From Nonomuraea polychroma (lineage in GTDB: Bacteria > Actinomycetota > Actinomycetes > Streptosporangiales > Streptosporangiaceae), in the NCBI RefSeq assembly GCF_004011505.1, contig NZ_SAUN01000001.1, positions 9,761,501 through 9,825,500 on the forward strand: a DNA stretch of 64,000 bases, in the 5' to 3' direction. Below the pieces are notes generated by a model. It ran no database searches. It was not told the origin of the DNA and saw nothing but the letters and a program-made list of their open reading frames with translations. Positions 5,812 to 14,861 of this stretch are shown here, in pieces. A program made the translations under genes and the position numbers. Numbering within the stretch: position 1 is the stretch's first letter; each line of letters opens with the position of its first letter.

Positions 5812-8142
5812 ATGAGTGTCGAATCGCCGCATAGCGACGCACAGCTCCTTCAGGCCGTCAGAGAGGGCAAAGCCGACGCCCTTGGGCAGCTCTACGAGCG
5901 TCACGTCGCCGCGGCCCGCGCGCTGGCCCGGCAGCTCGTCAAGGGCTCCGAGGTGGAGGACGTCGTGGCCGAGGCGTTCACCAAGATCCTCGATCTGGTC
6001 GGCAGGGGCGGGGGTCCCGAGTCCGGGTTCCGCACCTATCTGCTGACCGTGGTGCGGCGTACGGTCCACGACCGTTCCAGGATCGCGGGCGGCCGGTTGA
6101 GCACGGACGGGATCGAGGACTACGACCCGGGGCTGCCGTTCGTGGACCCCGCGCTCGTCGGGCTGGAGAAGTCGCTGATCGCCAAGGCGTACCTGTCGTT
6201 GCCCGAGCGGTGGCGGGCGGTGCTCTGGCACACCGAGGTGGAGCGGATCAAGCCGGGCGAGGTGGCGGCGCTGCTCGGGTTGTCGCCCAACGGCGTGGCG
6301 GCGCTGGCGTACCGGGCCAGGGAGGGGCTGCGGCAGGCGTACCTGCAGCTGCATGCGAGCACGCAGCCGCAGCGCGAGTGCCGTCCCGTGCTCGGAAAGA
6401 TGAGCGCCTACGTCAGGGGAGGGCTGACCAGGCGGGACACCAAGGCGGTCGACGAGCACGTGACCGGTTGCGAGGAATGTCACGGGGTCCTGCTGGAGTT
6501 GGCCGACGTCAACCGGGGCCTGCGCGTCATTGTCGGGCCGCTGATCGCGGGGCCGGTCTTCGGCGGCTACGCGGCCGCCCTCGCCAAGTCGTCGGTCGCC
6601 GATGGTGTGGGCAGGCTGCTGCGGGGGGCAGTGTGGCTGCGGCAGGTCCCCAAGCACCAGCAGGCCGCGGTGGCCGGCAGCATGGCCGTCGTGATGGCCG
6701 CGGCCGCCGCGCTCCTGCTGGTCTCGGAGGCGCGGCCGATGGACCAGCCCATGCCCGCGCCGATCGCCCAGCCCCCGCCCTCGGCGTTGCCCGCGCACCC
6801 TTCGCCGAGCGAGGCGCCCGCACCGGTCCCTCCGCCGGCCAGGGCGGAGAAGCCACCGGGCAAGGCGCGGCTGCGGGCCACGATCGACCCGCTCGGCGCG
6901 CTCGTACGCGCCCAGCCCGGCATCGTCGCCATCCGCCTGCGCAACCACGGCGACGCGTCCAGCGAGGAGCTCGCGGCCTTCGTGGACCTGCCGCGGGGCG
7001 TGACGCTCATTCCCACGGCACGCCGTCACCAGGCTGCCGCCCTCGTCGGGCCCGCGGGCACAGTGGACGGCTGGGCCTGCCGCCCGGCCGCCGGCGGCGC
7101 ACGGTGCACGAGGCAGCCGCTCGAGGCCGGGCAGAGCACGGCGGTGTTCCTGCGGGTGATGGTGGCCGAGGCGGCGCCCGCGGGCACGGGGCCCGCCGTG
7201 CGTGTCGAGGCGGGCTCGGTGCGGGCGACCGCGCGGGCCGAGGAGGGCGTGCGCACGTCCGGGGCGCCGGCCAGGTTCGCCACCGAGGGCAAGGTGACCG
7301 TCAGGGCGATCGGCAACTCGCTGCTGAGCTGTCCCGAGGAGCAGGCCGGCTGCGTACCCGTCCGGCGACGCGAGGGCGACCAGCGCGACAACGACCTGTG
7401 GCCGATGATCGCGCTCGACAGTGACGACGCGGCCGACACCGCCGCCTCCAGCGCGGCCGAGTTGTCCCTGCCGAAGGGCAGCAGGGTCGTGTGGGCCGGG
7501 CTCTACTGGTCGGCGAGCGGCGACCGCGCCGGGCCCATCAAGTTCCGCCCGCCCGGGCGGCGGACGTACGTGCCGGTCCCGCCTGCCCACGTGGCCGTCC
7601 GCGAACTGCCCACGGGACCCGTCTACCAAGCGTTCGCCGACGTCAGCGAGCTGGTCGCCGGGGCACGCAGGAACGGCACGTGGTGGGCAGCCGACGCGCC
7701 GCTGGAGGAGGGGGCGGCACGGCACGCCGGCTGGAGCCTGGTGCTGATCGTCACCGACCCGTCGGAGCCGTACAGCCAGGCCGTGGTGCTGGACGCGGCC
7801 ACCGTGATCGGCGGCCGGTCCCGGCGGGTGCGCGTGCCGCTCGGCGGCCTCACCCCCGCGGCCGCCCCCGCCAGGCTCGAACTGGTGACGTGGGAGGGCG
7901 ACGCCGACCTCACGGGCGACAAGGTCTCGCTCGGCTCCGGTGCCCTCACCCCCACGGCCGGCGACCGCGATCGGGCGAACGTCTTCGACGGCTCGTCGAG
8001 CGGTGCGGCGGAGATGACGTTCGGCGTCGACGTCGACACGGTCGGCGCCGAGCTCGGAGTGGATCCGGGACTGACGATCGCCACGGAAAAAGATGTCGTC
8101 CTGTTCGGGGTGGCCGCATTGAGCGTGCGTGCCCGATCGTGA
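5812..8142 (+). CDS. ECF-type sigma factor fused to zinc-finger anti-sigma module, TM segment and extracytoplasmic domain
   Basis: About 776 residues against ~200 for a normal ECF sigma factor. Sigma region 2 starts at SDAQLLQAVREGKADALGQLYERH. Region 4 ends at LLGLSPNGVAALAYRAREGLRQAY (about residue 175). Next comes a zf-HC2-like module with HVTGCEECH (H-x3-C-x2-C), a hydrophobic helix AAVAGSMAVVMAAAAALLLV (about residues 280-305), a Pro/Ala-rich linker and a ~450-residue C-terminal region. That region contains a DUF11-like beta segment and a WAGLYWSASGD block. Anti-sigma and sigma therefore lie in one membrane-anchored chain, similar in plan to ECF groups with C-terminal extensions described in actinobacteria. 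The ATG at 5812 has GTGAGG upstream; an ATG at 5773 is possible. How the sigma part is freed is unknown. Confidence 0.85.
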   Translation: MSVESPHSDAQLLQAVREGKADALGQLYERHVAAARALARQLVKGSEVEDVVAEAFTKILDLVGRGGGPESGFRTYLLTVVRRTVHDRSRIAGGRLSTDGIEDYDPGLPFVDPALVGLEKSLIAKAYLSLPERWRAVLWHTEVERIKPGEVAALLGLSPNGVAALAYRAREGLRQAYLQLHASTQPQRECRPVLGKMSAYVRGGLTRRDTKAVDEHVTGCEECHGVLLELADVNRGLRVIVGPLIAGPVFGGYAAALAKSSVADGVGRLLRGAVWLRQVPKHQQAAVAGSMAVVMAAAAALLLVSEARPMDQPMPAPIAQPPPSALPAHPSPSEAPAPVPPPARAEKPPGKARLRATIDPLGALVRAQPGIVAIRLRNHGDASSEELAAFVDLPRGVTLIPTARRHQAAALVGPAGTVDGWACRPAAGGARCTRQPLEAGQSTAVFLRVMVAEAAPAGTGPAVRVEAGSVRATARAEEGVRTSGAPARFATEGKVTVRAIGNSLLSCPEEQAGCVPVRRREGDQRDNDLWPMIALDSDDAADTAASSAAELSLPKGSRVVWAGLYWSASGDRAGPIKFRPPGRRTYVPVPPAHVAVRELPTGPVYQAFADVSELVAGARRNGTWWAADAPLEEGAARHAGWSLVLIVTDPSEPYSQAVVLDAATVIGGRSRRVRVPLGGLTPAAAPARLELVTWEGDADLTGDKVSLGSGALTPTAGDRDRANVFDGSSSGAAEMTFGVDVDTVGAELGVDPGLTIATEKDVVLFGVAALSVRARS

Positions 8143-8328
8143 CCTGGAACGGGACAAACTGGTACGGTCTGCCTATCTGGTCTGGCGCATCGGCTGGCGG
8201 GCGTCGAATCGTCGGGATTAACCCTCGCACGATCACCTGCTTTCATTACCCTGAGAGAGGGCCGCCGAGTCCGGTCTCTGACGGTGCAGAGCCAGCAAGG
8301 TCGGACCACCAGGAAAGGGGCGGTGTCA

Positions 8329-9570
8329 GTGGATCGCTGTGCGCTGTTCGTAGACGCTGGCTATCTGCTGGCCGACGGAGCGATGGCCGTGCACGGCACG
8401 CGTCATCGCGAAGCGGTTGCCTGGGACTATCCCGGGCTGCTCCAGCTGATGACCAGCCTGTCACGCGAGCGCACCGGCCTGCCGCTGCTGCGTTGCTACT
8501 GGTACGAGGCGACGGTCGAAGGCCGCCGCACGCCTGAGCACGACGCGCTGGCCGACATACCGGGCCTCAAGCTGAGGTTGTCGCGGATCAGGCCGGGCCG
8601 GCGCGAAGGCGTCGACGCCCAGGTCCACCGCGACCTGATGACGCTCGCCCGCAACAACGCCATCTGCGACGCGGTGGTCGTGAGCGGGGACGAGGACCTG
8701 GCACAGGTCGTGTGCGACGCGCAGGACCTCGGGATCCGGGTGAGCGTCATCCACATCGCGGCCGACGGCGGCTGGGCCGTCTCCCGCTCGCTCCGGCAGG
8801 AGTGCGACGACCTGGTCGAGCTGGGCGCCGCCCACCTGCGGCCGTACGTCTCCCTGGTGACCGGCGTCACCGAGGCCGCCTCCAACGGGCACCACCAGCC
8901 GCTCAGCAACGGGCAGGGCACGCACTCGCTGCCGGCCTCGCCGCCCCCGTCGTTGCCCCCGGCCACGCCGTCGTCCACCGGCAGCCACGCCGCCGGCTCT
9001 TCCTCCTCTTCGACGTCGAGCAGCCAGCCGTCCTCCAACGGGCCGGCGTCGTCGTCGGGACGCGGGCATTCGTCGTCCTCGCCGCCCGCGCTACCCACCT
9101 ATGCCAGTTACCAGCAGGCGGAGCAGCCGTCGTCCTCGGCCCCGATGACCGGGCCCATGCAGGCCCAGTCGTCGCCCCAGTCGTCGGCCCAGTCGCAGTC
9201 GCCCAGCACTGGGCAGTTCGCCGTGCCGTCGAGCGGGGGCACGTACCAGCCGTCGCAGCTCGGGCCGTACACGGGACCGCAGCCCGCGCCCGTCACGCCG
9301 CCATCCGCCGCTACCGCGGGCGCCACCACGCTCTCCGACGCCGTCAAGGCCGCCCACCGGGAAGGGCACGACTTCGGCGAGTCCGTCGCGCGGGACGCGC
9401 CGGCGTTGTGGCTGGAGGCGGTGCTGGCCCGAAAGCCCCGCATGCCGTCCGACCTGGAGGCTCGACTGCTCCAGGGGTCGTCGTTGCCGATCGATTTCCT
9501 GCTGCACGATGAGGTGCGGCACGCGTTGCGGCGCGGCTTCTGGGACGCACTCGAACGCGCCCGCCACTGA
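8329..9570 (+). CDS. NYN (PIN-like) domain protein with Ser/Pro/Gln-rich linker
   Basis: 413 residues. Residues ~1-170 are a NYN/LabA-type PIN-like nuclease domain: CALFVDAGYLL with the first acidic residue, EGVDAQVHRDLMTLA, and VVVSGDEDLAQVVCDAQ with the acidic pair. The predicted role is Mg2+-dependent RNA cleavage or binding. A low-complexity Ser/Gln/Pro linker of ~170 residues follows. The C-terminal ~80 residues form a conserved helical block (AVKAAHREGHDFGESVARDAPALWLEAVLARKPRMPSDLEARLL) that may bind a partner. The GTG at 8329 is chosen because AAAGGGG lies 8 nt upstream. Upstream GTG codons lack that spacing. Confidence 0.82.
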   Translation: MDRCALFVDAGYLLADGAMAVHGTRHREAVAWDYPGLLQLMTSLSRERTGLPLLRCYWYEATVEGRRTPEHDALADIPGLKLRLSRIRPGRREGVDAQVHRDLMTLARNNAICDAVVVSGDEDLAQVVCDAQDLGIRVSVIHIAADGGWAVSRSLRQECDDLVELGAAHLRPYVSLVTGVTEAASNGHHQPLSNGQGTHSLPASPPPSLPPATPSSTGSHAAGSSSSSTSSSQPSSNGPASSSGRGHSSSSPPALPTYASYQQAEQPSSSAPMTGPMQAQSSPQSSAQSQSPSTGQFAVPSSGGTYQPSQLGPYTGPQPAPVTPPSAATAGATTLSDAVKAAHREGHDFGESVARDAPALWLEAVLARKPRMPSDLEARLLQGSSLPIDFLLHDEVRHALRRGFWDALERARH

Positions 9571-9739
9571 CCCACTCATCCCCTCTACTTCCCCCGGCAC
9601 CACCTCCCCGGGCCCCTGCCTTCTCGGCCGCCCTTCTCCGGCCACATCCTCGCTCTCGTCTCTTCCGCAACCTGTGGGCTCCAGCCGCCCGCCCGGCTCG
9701 TAGGGACGCTCCGGCGCCGCCCACGTGCCGCCACGCGCT

Positions 9740-9814
9740 GCGCTGCCGCACTGTGCCTCAGGGCCGGGGCGCAGCGCTGCCGCACTGTGCTGGCCCCGGG
9801 ACCGGGGCGCAGCG
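9740..9814. repeat. imperfect tandem duplication, ~34-38 bp unit
   Basis: GCGCTGCCGCACTGTGC occurs at 9740-9756 and 9774-9790. CCGGGGCGCAGCG occurs at 9764-9776 and 9802-9814. The different spacing (34 and 38 bp) shows the second copy has gained 4 bp. Confidence 0.75.
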
Positions 9815-9876
9815 GTGCCGGCACAGCCAGGCCTGGCCGTGCCATGGGCCGGTTTTGTGGGGTGGCGGGTTGGGGG

Positions 9877-9900
9877 ACCGGCCCCCGGGGTGGGGCCGGT
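9877..9900. terminator. hairpin between convergent NYN and osaB genes
   Basis: ACCGGCCCC (9877-9885) and GGGGCCGGT (9892-9900) form a perfect 9-bp stem with a 6-nt loop. It is 29 bp downstream of osaB on the minus strand and probably serves both converging transcripts. Confidence 0.6.
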
Positions 9901-9929
9901 GTACAGCGAGATGGTGCGGTCGTGCCGGG

Positions 9930-10559
9930 TCAGGACAGGGCGTCGAAGCCGGCCCGCAAATGGGTCACCCGGTCGGTGAGGTCCGACAGCGGCGCGGCCA
10001 GGGCCGGGTCCTGGGACTTGCGGGCCAGCTCCCGGATCCGGGCCAGCTCGTCCTCCACCGCCGTCAGCCGCCGCGACAACTCCGGCAGCACCGACGCGTG
10101 ATCGCCGGCCCCCGCCGGCAGCTCGCCGGTGAGCCGCTCCCGCAGCAGGGACGCCTGCTCGGCCAGGCGCTTGTTCATGTTGTAGAGCTCGGTGAACACC
10201 GACACCTTGGCCCGCAGCACCCACGGGTCGAACGGCTTGGTCAGGTAGTCCACGGCGCCCGCCGCGTACCCGCGGAAGGCGTAGTCGGGAGCGCTGTCCA
10301 CCACGGTCAGGAAGATGATCGGGATGTTCCTGGTCCGCTCGCGTCGCTTGATGTGCGCAGCCGTCTCGAACCCGTCCATGCCCGGCATCCGCACGTCGAG
10401 CAGGATGAGCGCGAACTCGGTGTTGAGCAGCGCTTTGAGAGCCTCCTCACCCGACCGGGCGCGCACCGGCACCAGGTCGAGTGAGCTGAGGATGGCTTCC
10501 AGCGCGATGAGGTTTTCCTCTCGGTCGTCGACCAGGAGGATCTTCGCTCGCTCCGGCAT
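9930..10559 (-). CDS. osaB: response regulator without DNA-binding domain (OsaB-like)
   Basis: 209 residues. A receiver domain fills residues 1-125: KILLVDDREENL (acidic pair), phosphoacceptor Asp in LILLDVRMPGMDG, Thr in IIFLTVVDS and Lys in DYLTKPFDP. The remaining ~80 residues are helical with coiled-coil character and no HTH. This matches Streptomyces coelicolor OsaB, a response regulator needed for osmoadaptation and sporulation that lacks a DNA-binding domain. The gene starts 3 bp after osaA stops, so the two are co-transcribed and OsaA is the likely phosphodonor. The symbol is by architecture and synteny. Confidence 0.85.
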   Translation of the reverse strand: MPERAKILLVDDREENLIALEAILSSLDLVPVRARSGEEALKALLNTEFALILLDVRMPGMDGFETAAHIKRRERTRNIPIIFLTVVDSAPDYAFRGYAAGAVDYLTKPFDPWVLRAKVSVFTELYNMNKRLAEQASLLRERLTGELPAGAGDHASVLPELSRRLTAVEDELARIRELARKSQDPALAAPLSDLTDRVTHLRAGFDALS

Positions 10560-10562
10560 CGA

Positions 10563-13500
10563 TCACGACCCTTCGGCTGATGAGTCGGATGTGGCTCCCC
10601 GGCCGCGGCTCAACCAGCCACGCAGGCGTTCGAGCAGGCGGTCCACATCGACCGGCTTGGGCACGTAGTCGGACGCGCCAGAGGCGATGCTCTTCTCCCG
10701 ATCGCCGCGCATGACCTTGGCCGTCAGCGCGATGATCGGCAGGTCGGCGAACTGCGGCATGCGCCGGATCGCCGAGGTCGTGGCCCAGCCGTCCATCTCC
10801 GGCATCATGATGTCCATCAGCACGAGCGCGACGTCCTCGTTCCGTTCGAGCTGCTCGATCCCCTCCCGGCCGTTCTCAGCGTAGACGACCGTGGAGCCGT
10901 GCCGCTCCAGGACGCTGGTCAGCGCGAACACGTTGCGGATGTCGTCGTCCACGATGAGGATCTTGGCGCCGTTGAGCGGGTCGTCCCCCTGCCACTGCGT
11001 GGGCGTCTCGATCGGCGGCTCGACCAGCTCCGGCATCGGCAGGTCCAGCGGCACCGGCGGCTCGGGCACCGTGACGGTGGCGGGCTCGTCCGCCGGCGTG
11101 GCCATCAGCTGCCGGCGCCCGGTGCCGCCGTCGGTGGCGGCCAGCGGCCCGATGTACGACGCCGGCAGATAGAGCGTGAACGTGCTCCCCTTGCCGAGCT
11201 CGCTGTCCACGTGGATCTCGCCGCCCAGCAGCCTGGCGATGTCCCGGCAGATCGCCAGGCCCAGGCCCGTGCCGCCGTACTTCCTGCTCGTGGTGCCGTC
11301 AGCCTGCCGGAACGCCTCGAAGATCACGTCACGCTTGTCGGGCGCGATGCCGATGCCCGTGTCGATCACCTGGAACGCCAGCAGGTCCCTGGCTTCGTGC
11401 AGCGTGTCGTCGTCGAAGTCGACTCCGGGCGGCGCCATCGAGACACGCAGCTTCACCTCGCCCCGCGGCGTGAACTTCACCGCGTTGGACAGCAGGTTAC
11501 GCAGCACCTGCTGCAGCCGCTGCTCGTCGGCGCGCAGCTCGCTGGGCACGTCGGACTCGACCTCCACGCTGAACGCCAGGCCCTTGTCCTGGGCGAGCGG
11601 CGCGAACGCGGCCTCCAGCAGATCGACCATCTTCGGCAGCGACACCTGGATCGGGTGGATGTCCATCCGGCCCGCCTCGACCTTCGACAGGTCGAGCATG
11701 TCGTTGATCAGCTGCAGCAGCGCCGAGCCGGCGCTGTGGATCGTCCGGGCGAACTCGACCTGCTGCGAGGTCAGGTTGCCTTCGGCGTTCTCCGTCAGCA
11801 GCTTGGCCAGCACCAGCAGGCTGTTGAGCGGCGTGCGGAGCTCGTGCGACATGTTCGCGAGGAACTCGGACTTGTAGCGCGAGGACACCGCGAGCTGCTC
11901 CGCGCGCTCCTCCAGCGTGCGGCGCGCCTGCTCGATCTGGAAGTTCTGGATCTCGATGGCGCGGTTCTGCTTGGCGAGCAGCGCCGCCTTGTCCTCCAGC
12001 TCGGCGTTGGACCTGCGCAGCTCCTCCTGCTGGCGCTGCAGCTCGTCGGAGCGCTCCTGCAGCTCACGGGTGAGCCGCTGGGACTCGGTCAGCAGGTCTT
12101 CGGTGCGGGAGTTGGCGATGATCGTGTTCATCGTGACACCGATGGTCTCGACGAGCTGCCGCAGGAAGTCCAGATGCACCTCGCCGAACGGGGTGAACGA
12201 GGCCAGCTCCAGCGTGCCGAGCACGCGGTTCTCGAACAGGATCGGCAGCACCACGATCTGCGCGGGCGTGGACTGGCTGAGCCCGCTGTCGATGGTGATG
12301 AACTGCGGCGGCACGTCGTCCAGCACAATGGGCCGGCCCTCGGCCGCCGCCTGGCCGACGATGCCCTCACCGATCGCGAAGCGCTGACGCGGCGCCCGGT
12401 CGGGGCGTACGCCGTAGCCGCCGATCAGCACCAGCTCGTGGTCGCCCTCGGGATCGATGCCGTAGAAGGCGCCGTAGCGGGCCGACACCAGCGGCGTCAG
12501 CTCGCTCATCGTGAGCTTGGCCACCTCGTAGAGATCGCGGTGGCCCTGCATGAGCCGGGAGATGCGGGCCAGGTTGGACTTGAGCCAGTCCTGCTCCTGG
12601 TTGGCCTGGGTGGTCTCGCGGAGGTTGGCCACCATCGAGTTGATGTTGTCCTTCAGCTCCGCCAGCTCGCCCTGGGCCTCGACGGCGATCGAGCGGGTCA
12701 GGTCGCCGCGCGCCACCGCGCTGGTCACGGTCGCGATGGCGCGTACCTGCGTGGTGAGGTTGCCGGCCAGCTCGTTGACGCTCTCGGTGAGCCGCTTCCA
12801 CGTGCCCTCGACGCCCTCGACCCGGGCCTGGCCGCCCAGCTGGCCTTCCGAGCCCACCTCGCGGGCGACTCGGGTGACCTCGGAGGCGAACGACGACAGC
12901 TGGTCCACCATCCGGTTGATGGTGGTCTTCAGCGCGAGGATCTCGCCCTGGGCGTCCACGTCGATCTTGCGGGTGAGATCGCCCATGGCGACCGCTGTGG
13001 TGACCTCGGCGATGTTCCGCACCTGGTACGTCAGGTTGTTGGCCATGAAGTTGACGTTGTCGGTGAGGTCCTTCCACACACCCGACACGCCCTGCACCCG
13101 GGCCTGGCCGCCGAGCTGGCCTTCCGTGCCCACCTCGCGGGCGACTCGGGTGACCTCGGAGGCGAACGACGACAGCTGGTCCACCATCGTGTTGAGGGTG
13201 TCCTTGAGCTGCAACATCTCGCCCTGGGCATCGACGGTGATCTTCTTCGACAGGTTGCCCTGCGCCACAGCGGACGAGACGGCCGCGATCTGGCGCACCT
13301 GAGAGGTCAGGTTGTTGGCCATCGAGTTGACGTTGTCCGTCAGGTCCTTCCAGACCCCGGACACGCCGCGCACCTGCGCCTGGCCGCCCAGCTGTCCCTC
13401 GGTGCCCACCTCGCGGGCGACCCGGGTGACCTCGGAGGCGAACGACGACAGCTGCTCGACCATCGTGTTCATGGTCGACTTGAGCTCCAGGATCTCGCCC

Positions 13501-14741
13501 TGGGCGTCCACGTCGATCTTGCGGGTGAGGTCGCCGTTGGCCACGGCCGTGGTCACCTGGGCGATGTTCCGCACCTGGTAGGTGAGGTTGTTGGCCATGG
13601 AGTTGACGTTGTCGGTGAGGTCCTTCCAGACGCCCGACACGCCCTTCACCTCGGCACGGCCGCCCAGCTTGCCCTCCGTGCCCACCTCGCGGGCGACGCG
13701 GGTGACCTCGTCGGCGAAGGAGGACAGCTGGTCCACCATCGTGTTGAGGGTGTCCTTGAGCTGGAGGATCTCGCCCTGGGCATCGACAGTGATCTTCTTG
13801 GACAGGTTGCCCTGGGCCACCGCCGTCGCCACGGTCGCGATGCTGCGCACCTGGGACGTCAGGTTGTTGGCCATGAAGTTGACGTTGTCGGTGAGGTCTT
13901 TCCAGACCCCGGACACGCCGGTGACCTGTGCCTGGCCGCCGAGCTGGCCCTCGGTGCCGACCTCGCGGGCGACTCGGGTGACCTCCTCGGCGAAGCCGGA
14001 CAGCTGGTCCACCATCGTGTTGACGGTGTTCTTCAGCTCGAACATCTCGCCCACGGCGTCGACCGTCACCTTGCGGCTCAGGTCGCCCTTGGCCACCGCC
14101 GTGGTCACGACCGCGATGTCACGCACCTGCGCGGCCACTCGCGAGGACATGGTGTTGACGGCCTCGGTGAGGTCGCGCCAGCTCCCGGACATGCCGCGCA
14201 GATTGGCGCTGCCGCCCAGCCGCCCCTCGGTGCCGGCCTCGCGGGCCACCCTGGTCACCTCGGAGTTGAACAACGCCAGCTGGTCCACCATGCCGTTGAT
14301 GGCCTTGCCCAGGCGGCGCACCTCGCCGCGGGCCGACCGGTCGAGGTCGATGCGCCGCGACAGATCACCCTTGGCGACCGCGTCGATGACGTCGGCCGCG
14401 CCGCTCACCGGGCTCACCAGGGCTTCGATCAACTGGTTGACCGACTCGACGCTCTCCGCCCATGCGCCGACGCCGGGCCCGGGTGTCAGACGCTCGCTGA
14501 ACCGGCCCTCCTTGACCACTTCCTTACGGACGCGTACCAGCTCGTTAGCCAGATGTTCGCGGCGGTCGGCCACCTCGTTGAGCAGCAGCCGCACCTCGCT
14601 CAGTATGCCGGGGGGTGCATGAGGCACCCGGCGCCGGAAGTCGCCGTCGCGCCAAGAGAAAAGGGTCTCCAGAATGGGGACGAGATCCGATTCGGTGTAG
14701 GTCCTCTCCTCCGGGCTTGGCGCGGCCTTGGCCGTGGTCAT
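10563..14741 (-). CDS. osaA: cytoplasmic hybrid histidine kinase with seven HAMP repeats, GAF and receiver domain (OsaA-like)
   Basis: 1392 residues with no transmembrane segment. After ~100 residues there are seven HAMP units of about 92 residues, each with a motif like TTAVANGDLTRKIDV followed by VTRVAREVGTEGQLGG. Then come a GAF domain (DLYEVAKLTMSELTPLV onward), a long coiled coil, HisKA (FLANMSHELRTPLN), HATPase (LLSNAVKF, DTGIGI, GTGLGLAI) and a C-terminal receiver (LVLMDIMMPEMDG). This is the group III fungal-type osmosensor plan, also seen in Streptomyces OsaA. The ATG at 14741 follows AAGGAGG by 4 nt; an in-frame start at 14792 is less likely. It forms an operon with osaB and is divergent from the PP2C gene. 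Confidence 0.92.
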   Translation of the reverse strand: MTTAKAAPSPEERTYTESDLVPILETLFSWRDGDFRRRVPHAPPGILSEVRLLLNEVADRREHLANELVRVRKEVVKEGRFSERLTPGPGVGAWAESVESVNQLIEALVSPVSGAADVIDAVAKGDLSRRIDLDRSARGEVRRLGKAINGMVDQLALFNSEVTRVAREAGTEGRLGGSANLRGMSGSWRDLTEAVNTMSSRVAAQVRDIAVVTTAVAKGDLSRKVTVDAVGEMFELKNTVNTMVDQLSGFAEEVTRVAREVGTEGQLGGQAQVTGVSGVWKDLTDNVNFMANNLTSQVRSIATVATAVAQGNLSKKITVDAQGEILQLKDTLNTMVDQLSSFADEVTRVAREVGTEGKLGGRAEVKGVSGVWKDLTDNVNSMANNLTYQVRNIAQVTTAVANGDLTRKIDVDAQGEILELKSTMNTMVEQLSSFASEVTRVAREVGTEGQLGGQAQVRGVSGVWKDLTDNVNSMANNLTSQVRQIAAVSSAVAQGNLSKKITVDAQGEMLQLKDTLNTMVDQLSSFASEVTRVAREVGTEGQLGGQARVQGVSGVWKDLTDNVNFMANNLTYQVRNIAEVTTAVAMGDLTRKIDVDAQGEILALKTTINRMVDQLSSFASEVTRVAREVGSEGQLGGQARVEGVEGTWKRLTESVNELAGNLTTQVRAIATVTSAVARGDLTRSIAVEAQGELAELKDNINSMVANLRETTQANQEQDWLKSNLARISRLMQGHRDLYEVAKLTMSELTPLVSARYGAFYGIDPEGDHELVLIGGYGVRPDRAPRQRFAIGEGIVGQAAAEGRPIVLDDVPPQFITIDSGLSQSTPAQIVVLPILFENRVLGTLELASFTPFGEVHLDFLRQLVETIGVTMNTIIANSRTEDLLTESQRLTRELQERSDELQRQQEELRRSNAELEDKAALLAKQNRAIEIQNFQIEQARRTLEERAEQLAVSSRYKSEFLANMSHELRTPLNSLLVLAKLLTENAEGNLTSQQVEFARTIHSAGSALLQLINDMLDLSKVEAGRMDIHPIQVSLPKMVDLLEAAFAPLAQDKGLAFSVEVESDVPSELRADEQRLQQVLRNLLSNAVKFTPRGEVKLRVSMAPPGVDFDDDTLHEARDLLAFQVIDTGIGIAPDKRDVIFEAFRQADGTTSRKYGGTGLGLAICRDIARLLGGEIHVDSELGKGSTFTLYLPASYIGPLAATDGGTGRRQLMATPADEPATVTVPEPPVPLDLPMPELVEPPIETPTQWQGDDPLNGAKILIVDDDIRNVFALTSVLERHGSTVVYAENGREGIEQLERNEDVALVLMDIMMPEMDGWATTSAIRRMPQFADLPIIALTAKVMRGDREKSIASGASDYVPKPVDVDRLLERLRGWLSRGRGATSDSSAEGS

Positions 14742-14861
14742 GGGGCCTCCTTCACTCGCTGCCTGCCTCGGCGAGTGATTCAAGTCTGTCACGATGAGTA
14801 GCTCGTAGTCCTGTCCTTGGATTTACCCCAAGTCAGTGAGAAGTGTGGTAGGCACGTTGGG

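Larger units (their letters stand above)
9571..9929. other. non-coding spacer between convergent NYN and osaB genes
   Basis: 359 bp with no supportable gene. It holds a GC-rich pair of imperfect tandem repeats at 9740-9814 and a 9-bp perfect hairpin at 9877-9900 close to the osaB stop codon. Confidence 0.7.

Noticed and set aside
5671..8157. 828-codon minus-strand frame across the sigma-factor gene
   Set aside because: Arg/Gly/Pro-rich shadow. The plus strand has sigma, zinc-finger and TM signatures in one frame.
8143..8328. Possible riboswitch or structured leader before the NYN gene
   Set aside because: Several small inverted repeats, but no conserved core of a known riboswitch class. An ordinary promoter and leader explain it.
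13000..14100. Near-identical DNA segments that look like interspersed repeats
   Set aside because: They are the HAMP units of osaA, in frame and at protein-domain period, not mobile repeats.
10899..14801. 1300-codon open frame opposite osaA
   Set aside because: Antisense shadow of a high-GC gene. The translation is His/Leu/Gly/Arg-rich and repetitive with the HAMP period and has no domain. osaA itself has all kinase motifs.
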